This document shows, one piece after another, positions 7,515 through 15,030 of a stretch of 64,000 nt of DNA (positions within the stretch are counted from its first letter, which is position 1; the number at the start of each line of letters is the position of its first letter). The stretch lies in contig NZ_BAZF01000007.1 of the NCBI RefSeq assembly GCF_000813145.1, forward strand, positions 1-64,000, given 5' to 3'. This DNA comes from Geobacter sp. OR-1. Its GTDB lineage: Bacteria; Desulfobacterota; Desulfuromonadia; Geobacterales; DSM-12255. Made by a program: the position numbers and the translations under genes. The notes under the pieces are model-generated. The model did not search any database, was not told where the DNA came from, and saw only the letters and a list, made by a program, of their open reading frames with translations.

Positions 7515-8014
7515 TAGCGGAGTTCCTTCCCGGATTTAGCAAGCTCAAGGAGCTTATCAACCGACTCATGGAAAGCCTCTTCCATTTTTCCGACGATGAT
7601 AGTTGCCAGCTCGGTCAAGTCATCATGGAGATGGTCAGGAGCCGACTCCGGGTACTTTGCCCGGATGGTGTCGTGGTGCCTGTTGGCGAGGAGAGTTACC
7701 AGCTCCTCACGCGTTAAGTCTCCATCAGTAGACGGCAGGGCCGCAACGGTAGCCGTTGTGACTTCAGCTGCAAACTCGGTGATCTGCCGGGCTGCTTCGA
7801 TGAGGTCGGTTTTGATGGGGTCGGGATAGGTAGCCACAATCTGCCCGATGCTGCGGGGAGTTGGGGCCGGGGTTGACTCCTCTTTGATGAGTGGGGTAAG
7901 GAACATGCGGAATTGAGACTCGGTGTACTTAAGCAAGCGGCGCATGTCGGCTTGCACGCCGGGAAAATCACTGTACTTGCTGATTACGTCTGAGATTACC
8001 TTGTGATGGTTCAT
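7514..8014 (-). CDS. Hypothetical helical protein, 166 aa
   Basis: A 166-aa soluble protein, helix-rich and acidic, with a basic patch near residues 20-40 and a Pro/Thr linker (STPAPTPRS) before the C-terminal helices. Its ATG overlaps the stop of the Rep-like gene by 4 nt (ATGA), and its own stop overlaps the next start by 1 nt, so the three are translated as a coupled unit. No motif points to an enzyme. A partner or regulator of the Rep-like protein is possible but only inferred from position. Confidence 0.62.
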   Translation of the reverse strand: MNHHKVISDVISKYSDFPGVQADMRRLLKYTESQFRMFLTPLIKEESTPAPTPRSIGQIVATYPDPIKTDLIEAARQITEFAAEVTTATVAALPSTDGDLTREELVTLLANRHHDTIRAKYPESAPDHLHDDLTELATIIVGKMEEAFHESVDKLLELAKSGKELR

Positions 8015-8466
8015 GTTGAAGCTCCTTGATAGATTTCCGCAAGCAATTTGCGGTCATAGTAGTTGATGTCTGTTGCTTCGATGATATGGCCGGCAACGTA
8101 AGCCGGGTGACGATCAATGAAGTAAGGTCTTATATCTAATGCGTTACTGTGGGTCAGTAGCTCTGAACGGGATGACTGCAGGGTGGTAAGCACGTCTTGG
8201 ATGCTTTCAGCCAATACCTTGCTCTTCGATGCAACAAGGCTATGGACATGCGGCTTGTGTTGGCCGTGTCCGTAAGTAATGACCGAAATTGCCGCCAGTC
8301 TGGTATTGAGGTGCCGACAGATGGGGCGGAATACATCGGCTATGAGATGATCATGCACACAGTTGATAGCGATGGCAGGGGGTATCCTGGTAGTTACGAA
8401 GCATTCCCAAGGGTATGAACTGAACCAGTCAGTATAGCTATCTGTTGGATTTACAATCATTTTCAT
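8011..8466 (-). CDS. Putative HUH-endonuclease (Rep-like) protein, 151 aa
   Basis: A small protein with features of HUH single-strand nucleases, which nick DNA through a Tyr to start rolling-circle replication or transposition. The central block GHGQHKPHVHSLVAS carries H73-V74-H75, the HUH metal-binding pair. A candidate motif I is WECFVTTRIP, at about residues 20-29. Candidate nucleophiles follow in PAYVAGHII (Tyr123) and NYYDRK (Y-D-R-K, about 136-140). At 151 aa it is near IS200 TnpA in size, but the block around the His pair looks more like plasmid and phage Rep proteins. It heads a six-gene minus-strand operon of small unknown proteins. No helicase domain is present. Confidence 0.55.
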   Translation of the reverse strand: MKMIVNPTDSYTDWFSSYPWECFVTTRIPPAIAINCVHDHLIADVFRPICRHLNTRLAAISVITYGHGQHKPHVHSLVASKSKVLAESIQDVLTTLQSSRSELLTHSNALDIRPYFIDRHPAYVAGHIIEATDINYYDRKLLAEIYQGAST

Positions 8467-8551
8467 TCTCCCATATCTTAGATACAGCTATCTCGTCATG
8501 ACTGAGAAGTGGGTTGACTGAGTGAAGTTCGTGGGGATCGAGACCGGCAGG

Positions 8552-8571
8552 CACGATTGATCCAAATCGTG
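8552..8571. repeat. 20-bp inverted repeat upstream of the Rep-like gene
   Basis: CACGATT (8552-8558) and AATCGTG (8565-8571) are perfect arms around a 6-nt loop, 86 bp before the Rep-like start. It may be an operator or a nicking hairpin. Confidence 0.45.
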
Positions 8572-9195
8572 ACCGCATGGGTCGGGGTGGGATTTCCGCC
8601 CTCATATACTTTATGTACGCAAATCGGGGCGATTATTATCAGCAAGTTTAATTTTTATTAATTTATTATTTCTTCCTACTTATAGTATGTACACAAGGAG
8701 GGGGCTATCTCTATCAAAGTTTTTTGGTTTTATATAGCAATCACCGGAGAAGGAGGTGTGGGGGTTCCCCGTTCTATTGTCTATTAAATTGATAGGATAT
8801 ATGGTTTTAAAGGGGAAGGATTCCGAAATTCAATACATAAATTGCGATATGTGAATATTAACCCCTGTTTTACGGGAACATTTCTCACACAATAATGCGC
8901 GGTGGTAGGCTGGGCTTGCTTCTGGTTGGTGCTGATCGGGTGGGATAGATATCTACTGTTTTGGGTCTTGCCTTCTACAAGGGATGCAGAAGGCATGCCA
9001 TCGCTTGACAGAACATCGTCGGAAGGGTATCATTAACAAAGTTTTTGCAAACATTCTCGGAAAAATGCAGGGGTTAGCCTACTGATTTTAAAGGGTTTTC
9101 AGAAATAAAGTCGTTTCTTCGGATGCGGCTTTTATTATTTCAATCGACTGAATCTTACCGGCTCAAATCTGTGACAACATCAAAAACCCATTGCC
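8572..9195. other. Non-coding gap at the edge of the accessory region
   Basis: AT-rich stretch with no convincing gene. It holds purine-rich AGGAGG-like strings (8695-8705, 8750-8760) with no start codon placed to use them. The one frame (8784-8996, minus) has no ribosome site. This may be the right-hand boundary of the integrated element, but I see no direct repeat that proves it. Confidence 0.4.
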
Positions 9196-9570
9196 CTATT
9201 CCTTCTGCCAAACATATGCCGGATCAAAGAACGGCTCGTAAAAGCCCGGATACGGCACCGGGAACGTCGCCACTTCCACAACACCGGTAACAGTCCGCAC
9301 AAGTGTCATGATAATCCCTTTAAATGGCCCGACTACGATTCCCTTGCCCCACCCATCCTCTTTGGTCGTATAGTAGATCTGCTTGGGGATCTCTCCCCAC
9401 CCGGTAGCAAAATTTGCCACACCACGTGCCAGTTTAGTCCCCATACCATCTGCTATTTCCTGCGGCGAAGAGGTGTCTGGCGTCTTGTACCTGTCTGCCG
9501 AGGCGATCCCGGGCAGACCAATAGCCAACAGAAGTGCAATTGTGGCGAATATGTACTTTGTCGGTCGCAT
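9196..9570 (-). CDS. TIGR04073-family exosortase-associated exported protein
   Basis: A 124-aa exported protein with signal peptide (residues 1-25, ending GIASA). The mature part has the family pattern KLARGVANFATGWGEIPKQI, then a Gly-rich GPFKGIIMTLVRTVTGVVEVATFP segment and an aromatic PGFYEPFFDPAYVW end. This matches the TIGR04073 family, proteins found near exosortase/PEP-CTERM systems whose exact role is unknown. The start at 9570 follows AAGGATTAC. It lies 7 bp after the frame-restored end of a paralogue, so the two look like a tandem duplication. No exosortase gene is in the window. Confidence 0.8.
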   Translation of the reverse strand: MRPTKYIFATIALLLAIGLPGIASADRYKTPDTSSPQEIADGMGTKLARGVANFATGWGEIPKQIYYTTKEDGWGKGIVVGPFKGIIMTLVRTVTGVVEVATFPVPYPGFYEPFFDPAYVWQKE

Positions 9571-9577
9571 GTAATCC

Positions 9578-9968
9578 TTACTCTGCCTTTGCCACTGGCT
9601 TTTCAATGCTCGCCTCCCCCCATCCGTGCCAAACATACTCAGGGTCAATCATAGGGTCATAGTATCCTGGCTGCGGCACCAAAAAAAACTACAGCCTCAA
9701 CCCCTCCAATCAACCCGCGATACAGGGTCATACCCACCCCTTTCAACGGACCGATCAGATAACCTACTGCCCCACGGTCACGCACGGTGTTCATGGTCTG
9801 CTTGGGGAGTTCACCAACACAGGTAGCTACATTTGTTACACCACGTGCCAGCTTGAATGCCATTTTTTCAATTATCGCCGCGGGTGGCTGTGACTCCTGA
9901 GCAAACGCCGGCGATGTCACCACAAGACAACACAGAAACAGAAGCACGGCATATACATTATTGCGCAT
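9578..9968 (-). pseudogene. TIGR04073-family paralogue, frameshifted at an A8 tract
   Basis: From ATG 9968 (AAGGAG 6 nt upstream) the frame encodes a signal peptide and the family core KLARGVTNVATCVGELPKQT, then GPLKGVGMTLYRGLIGGVEAV. As written it runs out of frame at eight T on the coding strand (plus 9681-9688) and stops at 9657 after 103 aa. With one T removed it continues VFLVPQPGYYDPMIDPEYVW, which aligns with the end of the neighbour, and stops at 9578, 7 bp before that neighbour's ATG. The full product would be about 129 aa. The cause is either a homopolymer error in the sequence or a slippage-prone tract that switches the gene on and off. Confidence 0.75.
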
Positions 9969-10174
9969 TGCAGCTCCTTTCCGAGGGGAAACGTATCGAT
10001 AGATTTGTACCACAAAGCTATGTTTCTCGCAATGCAAGAGGCCAACAGCTGACCGGCACTAATAACGTACCGGAAATACTGATTTGCATGGGGTGAGAAT
10101 AGCAGTGAATGATAGAAAGTCAAGCATTCCCGCCATAAGAGCACTGCTGGATTTAGGGGAAGGGCTTTATCGGA

Positions 10175-11305
10175 TCAATTTTTCGGTATCCGGATGTCGC
10201 TATCTTCGAATGAACCGTATTCGGACCATTTGTGGCAGGCAACACAGTTAATTCTGGATTTGATGGTCACACGGCCGTATATCGACTGATCCAGCGGCTT
10301 ATGCTTTTCCTTCCAATAGGGGATGTCGGTTATTCTAAGCGGCAAGCCGGCCGTTCCGATTGACCGGAGGAACTTGATCGACGGCTCCTCATGGGAACGC
10401 TCCGCGGAGTTCTGTACAAGATATGCCTCGATCTCCCTTTGCGCGGTCTCGTCTATGGAGGCATCGTCGCCAAAATGGTCCATGAGGTTGGCCATCATAT
10501 GCTTCCAGCTCTCCGCAGGGAGCGCATTGGGTGGAAACGCCATGTGGCAGGAGCCGCATTCCTTCCTGTATATGGGTGGGATTTCCAGGTTGATCGGCTG
10601 CCGAGTTTCCATAGAAGTTGAGAAGTAGATTGCGACGATAAACGGGGACAGCACCCATGCAAAGGATACTGTTGCTAAAGACGCTCCGGGGACAAATGGC
10701 GTTTCCGGCTCATCCGAAAGCTTTTTGCCGGAAAGCATCGCCATGATGATGCCGGTCTTATGCCTGATCGTTTCGTTTAGAACTCCGCAAATATGCCCGA
10801 AGATGATCGCCATAAGAGCGTATGCAAAGCCGAGATGCAGCAGTTTTATGGAATCGGCGTAGGAGTGAAAGTCGAGGTAAAGGAATCCGAGCATCCCTCT
10901 CCGCTCGTCAAGGCCAAAAACGACAGCTCCGGAAATTACTTCCAACAATCCCAGGGCTATGATGCAGAGAGCGCTCCACGATGCCGCCGGGTTGTGACCG
11001 GTATAGGAGGTTTTGACATTCTTTATGACTGAATGGAAATAGGCACACAACTCAGCGATCGAGAGTCGCAGAGAATTGAACCTTGAATAGCGGGGTCCAC
11101 GGAGCCCCCAGAATATCCGGAAGGAAAGGAGGATACCCACAGCGGTTCCGGTGCCGATATGAAAGGCAAGCCAGGCATCCTTGTTTACCAGGTCAATTCC
11201 GAAGAACCTTAGGAAGTCCGCAGTTACCAGGGAGCAAAGAACAAAAACCACCAGCGACCAATGGAAGATGCGAGTCTGAATGTCCCAAACCTGGATCACT
11301 TTCAT
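10175..11305 (-). CDS. Cytochrome b561-type membrane protein fused to a diheme cytochrome c domain
   Basis: A 376-aa fusion. The N-terminal half is a four-helix cytochrome b (Ni/Fe-hydrogenase b-subunit type), starting MKVIQVWDIQTRIFHW, with conserved His in TRIFHW, LAFHIG, LLHLGF and IFGHI as candidate haem b ligands. After a last membrane helix near residue 230, a periplasmic part carries CGSCH and CVACH and aligns with the separate diheme cytochrome encoded just upstream (PF09626 type). It would pass quinol electrons to periplasmic haems. It is the third gene of an SHP-like/diheme/cytochrome b set. The start at 11305 is favoured over 11341 because it opens directly into the family sequence. 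Confidence 0.8.
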   Translation of the reverse strand: MKVIQVWDIQTRIFHWSLVVFVLCSLVTADFLRFFGIDLVNKDAWLAFHIGTGTAVGILLSFRIFWGLRGPRYSRFNSLRLSIAELCAYFHSVIKNVKTSYTGHNPAASWSALCIIALGLLEVISGAVVFGLDERRGMLGFLYLDFHSYADSIKLLHLGFAYALMAIIFGHICGVLNETIRHKTGIIMAMLSGKKLSDEPETPFVPGASLATVSFAWVLSPFIVAIYFSTSMETRQPINLEIPPIYRKECGSCHMAFPPNALPAESWKHMMANLMDHFGDDASIDETAQREIEAYLVQNSAERSHEEPSIKFLRSIGTAGLPLRITDIPYWKEKHKPLDQSIYGRVTIKSRINCVACHKWSEYGSFEDSDIRIPKN

Positions 11306-11367
11306 TTCATGGCATCTCCGCGCATCGGTTCGCCAGTGCAATCATTAATCTGAACAGACAACTGGGT

Positions 11368-11889
11368 TTACTTCCTGGGAATCTTTACCTTGTGCTCGTC
11401 GTAGTCCCCTTTTTCCGCTGCGGGGTGACATGCGAGACAGTTTGCGGGCGAACCGACGGACTTTCTTGTGAAGATTTCGGGCCGCACCTCCCGATGCTTT
11501 CTCTTGAAGTACGGGGTGTCACTAATTCTGAGCGGGGTGTCGGCATTACCGAGAGAGGCCAGCATCTTCCGTGAAATCTTTGCTGAACTGGTCTCGGCGC
11601 TGTTGGTTACGGCGTAATTCAGTATCTCGGTTCTGGTCTGCGCATCAAGTGCAGCGTCGTCACCGAAATGTCTGTCAAGGGAGTTAATGATCTTCTCCCA
11701 CGACCTTTTCGGCAAAAACTGGGGTTGATAGGCAAGGTGGCAAGAACCGCACTCCTTCAGGTATGCCTTGCTTGTCGCTCCGGACATAATTCCTGATCTG
11801 CCGTCTCTGTGGTCTTCAGCCGCCGCAACTACCGAAGCGGAGATGATTACCGACACTGCTGCGAAAACGATTCTCGTTAAAGTTGCCAT
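11368..11889 (-). CDS. Periplasmic diheme cytochrome c (DHC type)
   Basis: A 173-aa exported protein: signal peptide at residues 1-24, then CGSCH near residue 47 and CLACH near residue 152. Between them lies the family block LPKRSWEKIINSLDRHFGDDA. This is the dihaem cytochrome c domain (PF09626 type). In Rhodobacter and Shewanella such a protein is encoded with the oxygen-binding cytochrome SHP and a membrane cytochrome b, and it hands electrons to SHP. The same three families occur here in order: SHP-like, DHC, cytochrome b. Its sequence closely resembles the C-terminal domain of the next gene, which suggests duplication and fusion. Confidence 0.82.
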   Translation of the reverse strand: MATLTRIVFAAVSVIISASVVAAAEDHRDGRSGIMSGATSKAYLKECGSCHLAYQPQFLPKRSWEKIINSLDRHFGDDAALDAQTRTEILNYAVTNSAETSSAKISRKMLASLGNADTPLRISDTPYFKRKHREVRPEIFTRKSVGSPANCLACHPAAEKGDYDEHKVKIPRK

Positions 11890-11908
11890 GTGCTTTCTCC
11901 CGCAATGT

Positions 11909-12330
11909 TCACTGTGCGCTGATGAACTTCAGGACATCTCCTTTTTCCCGAGGCGTCCCTTCCCTGCCGTATACCTGCTTGAAGTTCCTGGAGAGCCATT
12001 TTTCGGTCTCCTTGACACTGACAAGCCTATTCTTGTTGGCTGAAGGAGCAAGGGGATCGATGCCCTTACCCACCAAGGTCTTGCCACTCTTTTTCAGGTC
12101 CGCGGTATGACAGGTGGCACAGGATATTGTTCCGGTCTTGTCATTGGGACGGGGATCAAAAAAAGCTTACGCCCCTTCTCGGCATCAAACCCTTTAAAGC
12201 CGGCTTCCTGCTTTTTAGCCTGAAGCTCCAATCCCTGCAGATATTTCGTCATCTCGGCATTTAGGCCAGCAGCGAGAGAAAGCCCCGGAGTCAGCATAAT
12301 CACCAGGCACCCTGCTGTAAATGTTCGCAT
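11909..12330 (-). pseudogene. SHP-like (DUF1924) monohaem cytochrome, frameshifted at an A7 tract
   Basis: From ATG 12330 (GGGAGG upstream) the frame gives a signal peptide and the family start AGLNAEMTKYLQGLELQAKK through GFDAEKGRKLF. At seven T on the coding strand (plus 12158-12164) the frame is lost, and the written ORF ends at 12094 before any haem motif. Adding one T restores the sequence KLFFDPRPNDKTGTISCATCH, the CxxCH haem site, and a normal end (EKGDVLKFISAQ) at 11909, for about 140 aa. The family includes the Rhodobacter haem protein SHP. The intact reading after one base change argues for a recent change or a sequence error. Confidence 0.75.
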
Positions 12331-12404
12331 AATGACCTCCCGTCACAACAATATTAGACACTCTATAATTTACTTTGAAGACTCGGGCGTGGGCCGCCAC
12401 TATC

Positions 12405-12435
12405 AAATAAAATAAGGCGCGGACAGAGCCGCGCC
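12405..12435 (-). terminator. Intrinsic terminator of the peroxiredoxin gene
   Basis: GGCGCGG (12416-12422) and CCGCGCC (12429-12435) around a 6-nt loop, followed on the minus strand by TTATTTTATTT. Confidence 0.85.
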
Positions 12436-12457
12436 AATAAACCAGGAAAAGTAAATG

Positions 12458-13057
12458 TTACTTGCCGTGCTTGGCAAGATAGTTGGCAACCCCTTCAGCA
12501 TTCGGTTTCATGGCATCATCGCCCTCTTTCCAGTTGGCAGGGCACACCTGATCGCCGTGAGTCTCTACAAACTGCAACGCATCAAGCATTCTGAGCGCTT
12601 CATCCACGCTGCGCCCAAGGGGCAGGTCATTTATGACGGCGTGACGTATGACGCCCTTGGTATCAATAAGGAAAAGCCCCCGCAGTGCAACCGCATCGTT
12701 GAAGAGAATTCCGTATTCCCGGGCGATATTCTTGTTAAGGTCAGCCACCAACGGATACTGGACATTACCGATGCCGCCATCCTCAACCTTGGTATTTTTC
12801 CAGGCAAAATGGGTAAATTTGGAATCTACGGAAACCCCGAGTACTTCGCAATTTTTTGACTTGAACGCATCCAGCTTCTTGTTGAAGGCAATGATCTCCG
12901 ACGGGCAGACAAAGGTAAAATCGAGCGGGTAGAAAAAAAGCAGAACATACTTACCTTTTAGTGCCGACAATGTTATCTGACCGAAACTGTTGTCCGGCAT
13001 CACCGCATCTGCTGTGAAATCCGGGGCCTGCTGGGTTACCAAAGTACATACGCTCAT
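12458..13057 (-). CDS. 2-Cys peroxiredoxin (AhpC/Prx1 family)
   Basis: A 199-aa cytosolic thiol peroxidase that reduces H2O2 and organic peroxides. The peroxidatic Cys51 sits in DFTFVCPSEI and the resolving Cys in QVCPANW near residue 171, so it is a typical 2-Cys enzyme acting as an obligate dimer or decamer. The ATG at 13057 follows AAAGGAGAG. The gene is monocistronic, with its own near-perfect promoter at 13102-13130 and an intrinsic terminator just after the stop. Length is normal for the family. The reductant is not encoded nearby. Confidence 0.93.
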   Translation of the reverse strand: MSVCTLVTQQAPDFTADAVMPDNSFGQITLSALKGKYVLLFFYPLDFTFVCPSEIIAFNKKLDAFKSKNCEVLGVSVDSKFTHFAWKNTKVEDGGIGNVQYPLVADLNKNIAREYGILFNDAVALRGLFLIDTKGVIRHAVINDLPLGRSVDEALRMLDALQFVETHGDQVCPANWKEGDDAMKPNAEGVANYLAKHGK

Positions 13058-13101
13058 TGAAACTCTCCTTTCAATGTAAGGGAAATTGATAATGTAAAAA
13101 G

Positions 13102-13130
13102 AAGATATCAATCGAGCGTAAGGCTGTCAA
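13102..13130 (-). promoter_or_regulatory. Sigma-70 promoter of the peroxiredoxin gene
   Basis: On the minus strand TTGACA (13130-13125), 17 bp, and TATCTT (13107-13102). The predicted start gives a leader of about 40 nt. Confidence 0.7.
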
Positions 13131-13168
13131 TCAAAAAGATCAAATTTATCCTTTTTGTCTTTTTCTCT

Positions 13169-13909
13169 TTATGGCTGTACATCTCCCTTGATTCCGACAA
13201 CGATTTCATTGAATGGTATCTCCTTGCCGCAATCCGCCAAAGCCTGGCGAGCGGCCATTACTATACCGGCACAGCAAGGAACCTCCATCCTCAACACTGT
13301 TACACTCCTTATGGAAGACACCCGGAACAGTTCCGTAAGCTTCGCCTGGTAAAAGCGATTGTCATCAAGCTTCGGGCAACCGATTACGAGAGCTTTCCCG
13401 GCAAGAAAGTCTCGATGGAATTCCGGATAGGCAAATGGAACGCAATCTGCGGCAATCAGCAGGTCGGCGTCCTTAAAGTAAGGGGCTGTCACCGGCACAA
13501 GATGAAGCTGCACCGGCCACTGAGACAACTGGCTGGACTGAGGAGCCGGAGAGTTTCGCTCTGTTTCTATTGGCGGTCTGTCGAATGACATTACCCGGGA
13601 ACCGGGGCAGCCTCCTGAACCATGGTAGTTCTGCGGATGACCGGCAGCATCGGCTGCGCCCTTCACACCTGTTTGCTGCAAATGCTGTGCAACCGCCTCT
13701 TCATCAAACTGTTCAGCGTCGCGTTCGATAATACTGATGGCATTCTGTGGGCAGTCCCCGAGACATGCGCCCAAACCATCGCACAGATTGTCGGCCGAAA
13801 GCACCGCCTTGCCATTGACTATCCTGATCGCCCCTTCGGCACATGCTGGAACGCAAAGGCCGCAACCATTGCATTTGTCCCCATCTATCTGGACAATTTT
13901 TCTTATCAT
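13169..13909 (-). CDS. 4Fe-4S dicluster ferredoxin-domain protein
   Basis: A 246-aa cytosolic iron-sulfur protein. Two ferredoxin motifs occupy the first 60 residues (CNGCGLCVPAC and CDGLGACLGDC followed by P), enough for two [4Fe-4S] clusters. The remaining part has further Cys (GGCPGS, ADCVPF, GCPKL, PCCAG) and no known catalytic domain. Such proteins are common in anaerobes and are often encoded beside hybrid-cluster or nitrosative-stress genes. Here it follows the YgbA-family gene by 13 bp and is probably co-transcribed from the FNR-type promoter at 14301-14342. AGAGAGGTG precedes the ATG. Confidence 0.8.
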   Translation of the reverse strand: MIRKIVQIDGDKCNGCGLCVPACAEGAIRIVNGKAVLSADNLCDGLGACLGDCPQNAISIIERDAEQFDEEAVAQHLQQTGVKGAADAAGHPQNYHGSGGCPGSRVMSFDRPPIETERNSPAPQSSQLSQWPVQLHLVPVTAPYFKDADLLIAADCVPFAYPEFHRDFLAGKALVIGCPKLDDNRFYQAKLTELFRVSSIRSVTVLRMEVPCCAGIVMAARQALADCGKEIPFNEIVVGIKGDVQP

Positions 13910-13922
13910 TGTTTCACCTCTC

Positions 13923-14294
13923 TCAGAAAAAATAGTGCCAAAGGTAATCCAGCCTGCCTCTAATGACCATTTGCCGCCCGGAATAAGCCATTATGGCGCG
14001 GATTTTTTCACGATAATCTCCATTATAGCAATGGATACGACAATTCTTGCAGGTCGGTTTCGGGTCAAGCGGGCAATTTTTCCGTTTCTGAATCCCATAT
14101 AACAGCAGATCAGCGCACTCATTGCACAAGTTAATCCCTTTGGGTACGAGTACTGCCAATTCGGGCGGCAATTCCACGGGCAGACGTAGTCGGTCGCAAT
14201 GTTTTTGCCTGCAGTAAAGAGAGACGAACTTTACAATGACTTTTAGGTCTCGCAGCTGACTACCAGACAACCGATTGGCTTGTTTATTGTTCAT
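13923..14294 (-). CDS. Nitrous-oxide-stimulated promoter family protein (YgbA-like)
   Basis: A 123-aa Cys-rich cytosolic protein with the YgbA family pattern: FVSLYCRQKH, then LCNECADLLLYGIQKRKNCPLD, CKNCRIHCYN and a basic end around REKIRAIMAYSGRQM. The family (PF11756) is named for induction by nitrous oxide and, in enterobacteria, belongs to the nitric-oxide response. No Shine-Dalgarno precedes the ATG at 14294. A -10 box ends 6 nt before it, so the mRNA may be leaderless. An FNR/CRP-type dyad lies upstream. It is followed by the ferredoxin-domain gene, suggesting a small nitrosative-stress operon. Confidence 0.82.
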   Translation of the reverse strand: MNNKQANRLSGSQLRDLKVIVKFVSLYCRQKHCDRLRLPVELPPELAVLVPKGINLCNECADLLLYGIQKRKNCPLDPKPTCKNCRIHCYNGDYREKIRAIMAYSGRQMVIRGRLDYLWHYFF

Positions 14295-14300
14295 ACGGGT

Positions 14301-14342
14301 ATAATATGCCTACATTCCCAAGGGCGAGATGACCAAAGTCAA
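14301..14342 (-). promoter_or_regulatory. FNR/CRP-family type activator site and -10 box
   Basis: On the minus strand TTGAC-TTTG-GTCAT (14342-14329) is a dyad, and TATTAT (14306-14301) lies 22 bp on. The dyad centre is then at about -41.5 from a start point on the ATG, the classic class II activator position. Confidence 0.5.
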
Positions 14343-14380
14343 AAGAATATAGATTCAGATAAAACCAGCCACGAAGCTCT

Positions 14381-14803
14381 TTACCAACGGACAGTGGGCT
14401 TGATATTCGTCGGGGTATAGTTTTCCGCCATTTGCCACATCTTTCCATCAACGAGCACCGGCTCAAGTTTCATGGCGATATAACCTATCACATTCATATA
14501 ATCCGGGAGTTCGGAGGCAATTCTAACAATCCTGAAACCGATAAAATCTCCGACCGTTGGAAACGCTTCCGCCTCTTTGAGAGTGCATCCCCATACTTCA
14601 CGCCCCCCTTCAGGAGCGGCAATCCGCAGGAGATACCAACGCTCCCCCTCCTGCCCCGGTTTGCCGACTTCCAGCACCAAGGCCGGGATCACCGCCTCAA
14701 CAAGCAATGGATACTTGAGATTCTCACAGGCAAAATCAAATGCCGAGGAATTGCTGTCAAAGACCTTGGTCTGTACCTCTTTTCGCCTGAGCCATCCGAA
14801 CAT
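14381..14803 (-). CDS. Conserved-looking hypothetical protein, 140 aa
   Basis: A soluble 140-aa protein beginning MFGWLRRKEVQTKVFDSNSSAFDFAC. It is rich in beta-strand patterns (LLVEAVIPALVLEVG, RWYLLRIAAPEGGREVWGC) and ends in a Trp-containing tail. GGGGGAC lies 4 nt before the ATG at 14803, which rules out the longer frame. I recognise no family and there are no membrane segments. It is encoded just upstream of, and on the same strand as, the YgbA-ferredoxin pair, but that pair has its own promoter in the gap, so a shared role is uncertain. Confidence 0.68.
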   Translation of the reverse strand: MFGWLRRKEVQTKVFDSNSSAFDFACENLKYPLLVEAVIPALVLEVGKPGQEGERWYLLRIAAPEGGREVWGCTLKEAEAFPTVGDFIGFRIVRIASELPDYMNVIGYIAMKLEPVLVDGKMWQMAENYTPTNIKPTVRW

Positions 14804-15030
14804 GAAGTCCCCCACGAGCCCCGATTGTGCCGGTATTATGCAAATAGACGCTATGATAGCCTTACACACCAGTATACCGATGCTGCAACATATTAATACG
14901 TCAAATTCAAGCAATCCGTAAATTGATTAAAGATGAAAAGATTTTAGGAAAATTCCGTTGCACTCATATCGGGTTTCTGAGACTATAATGAGAAACTAAG
15001 GTCCGTAGATAGGAATGGGGGAATACTCTT

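Noticed and set aside
8784-8996. Minus-strand frame of 70 codons
   Set aside because: No ribosome site, unlikely composition, and no operon context.
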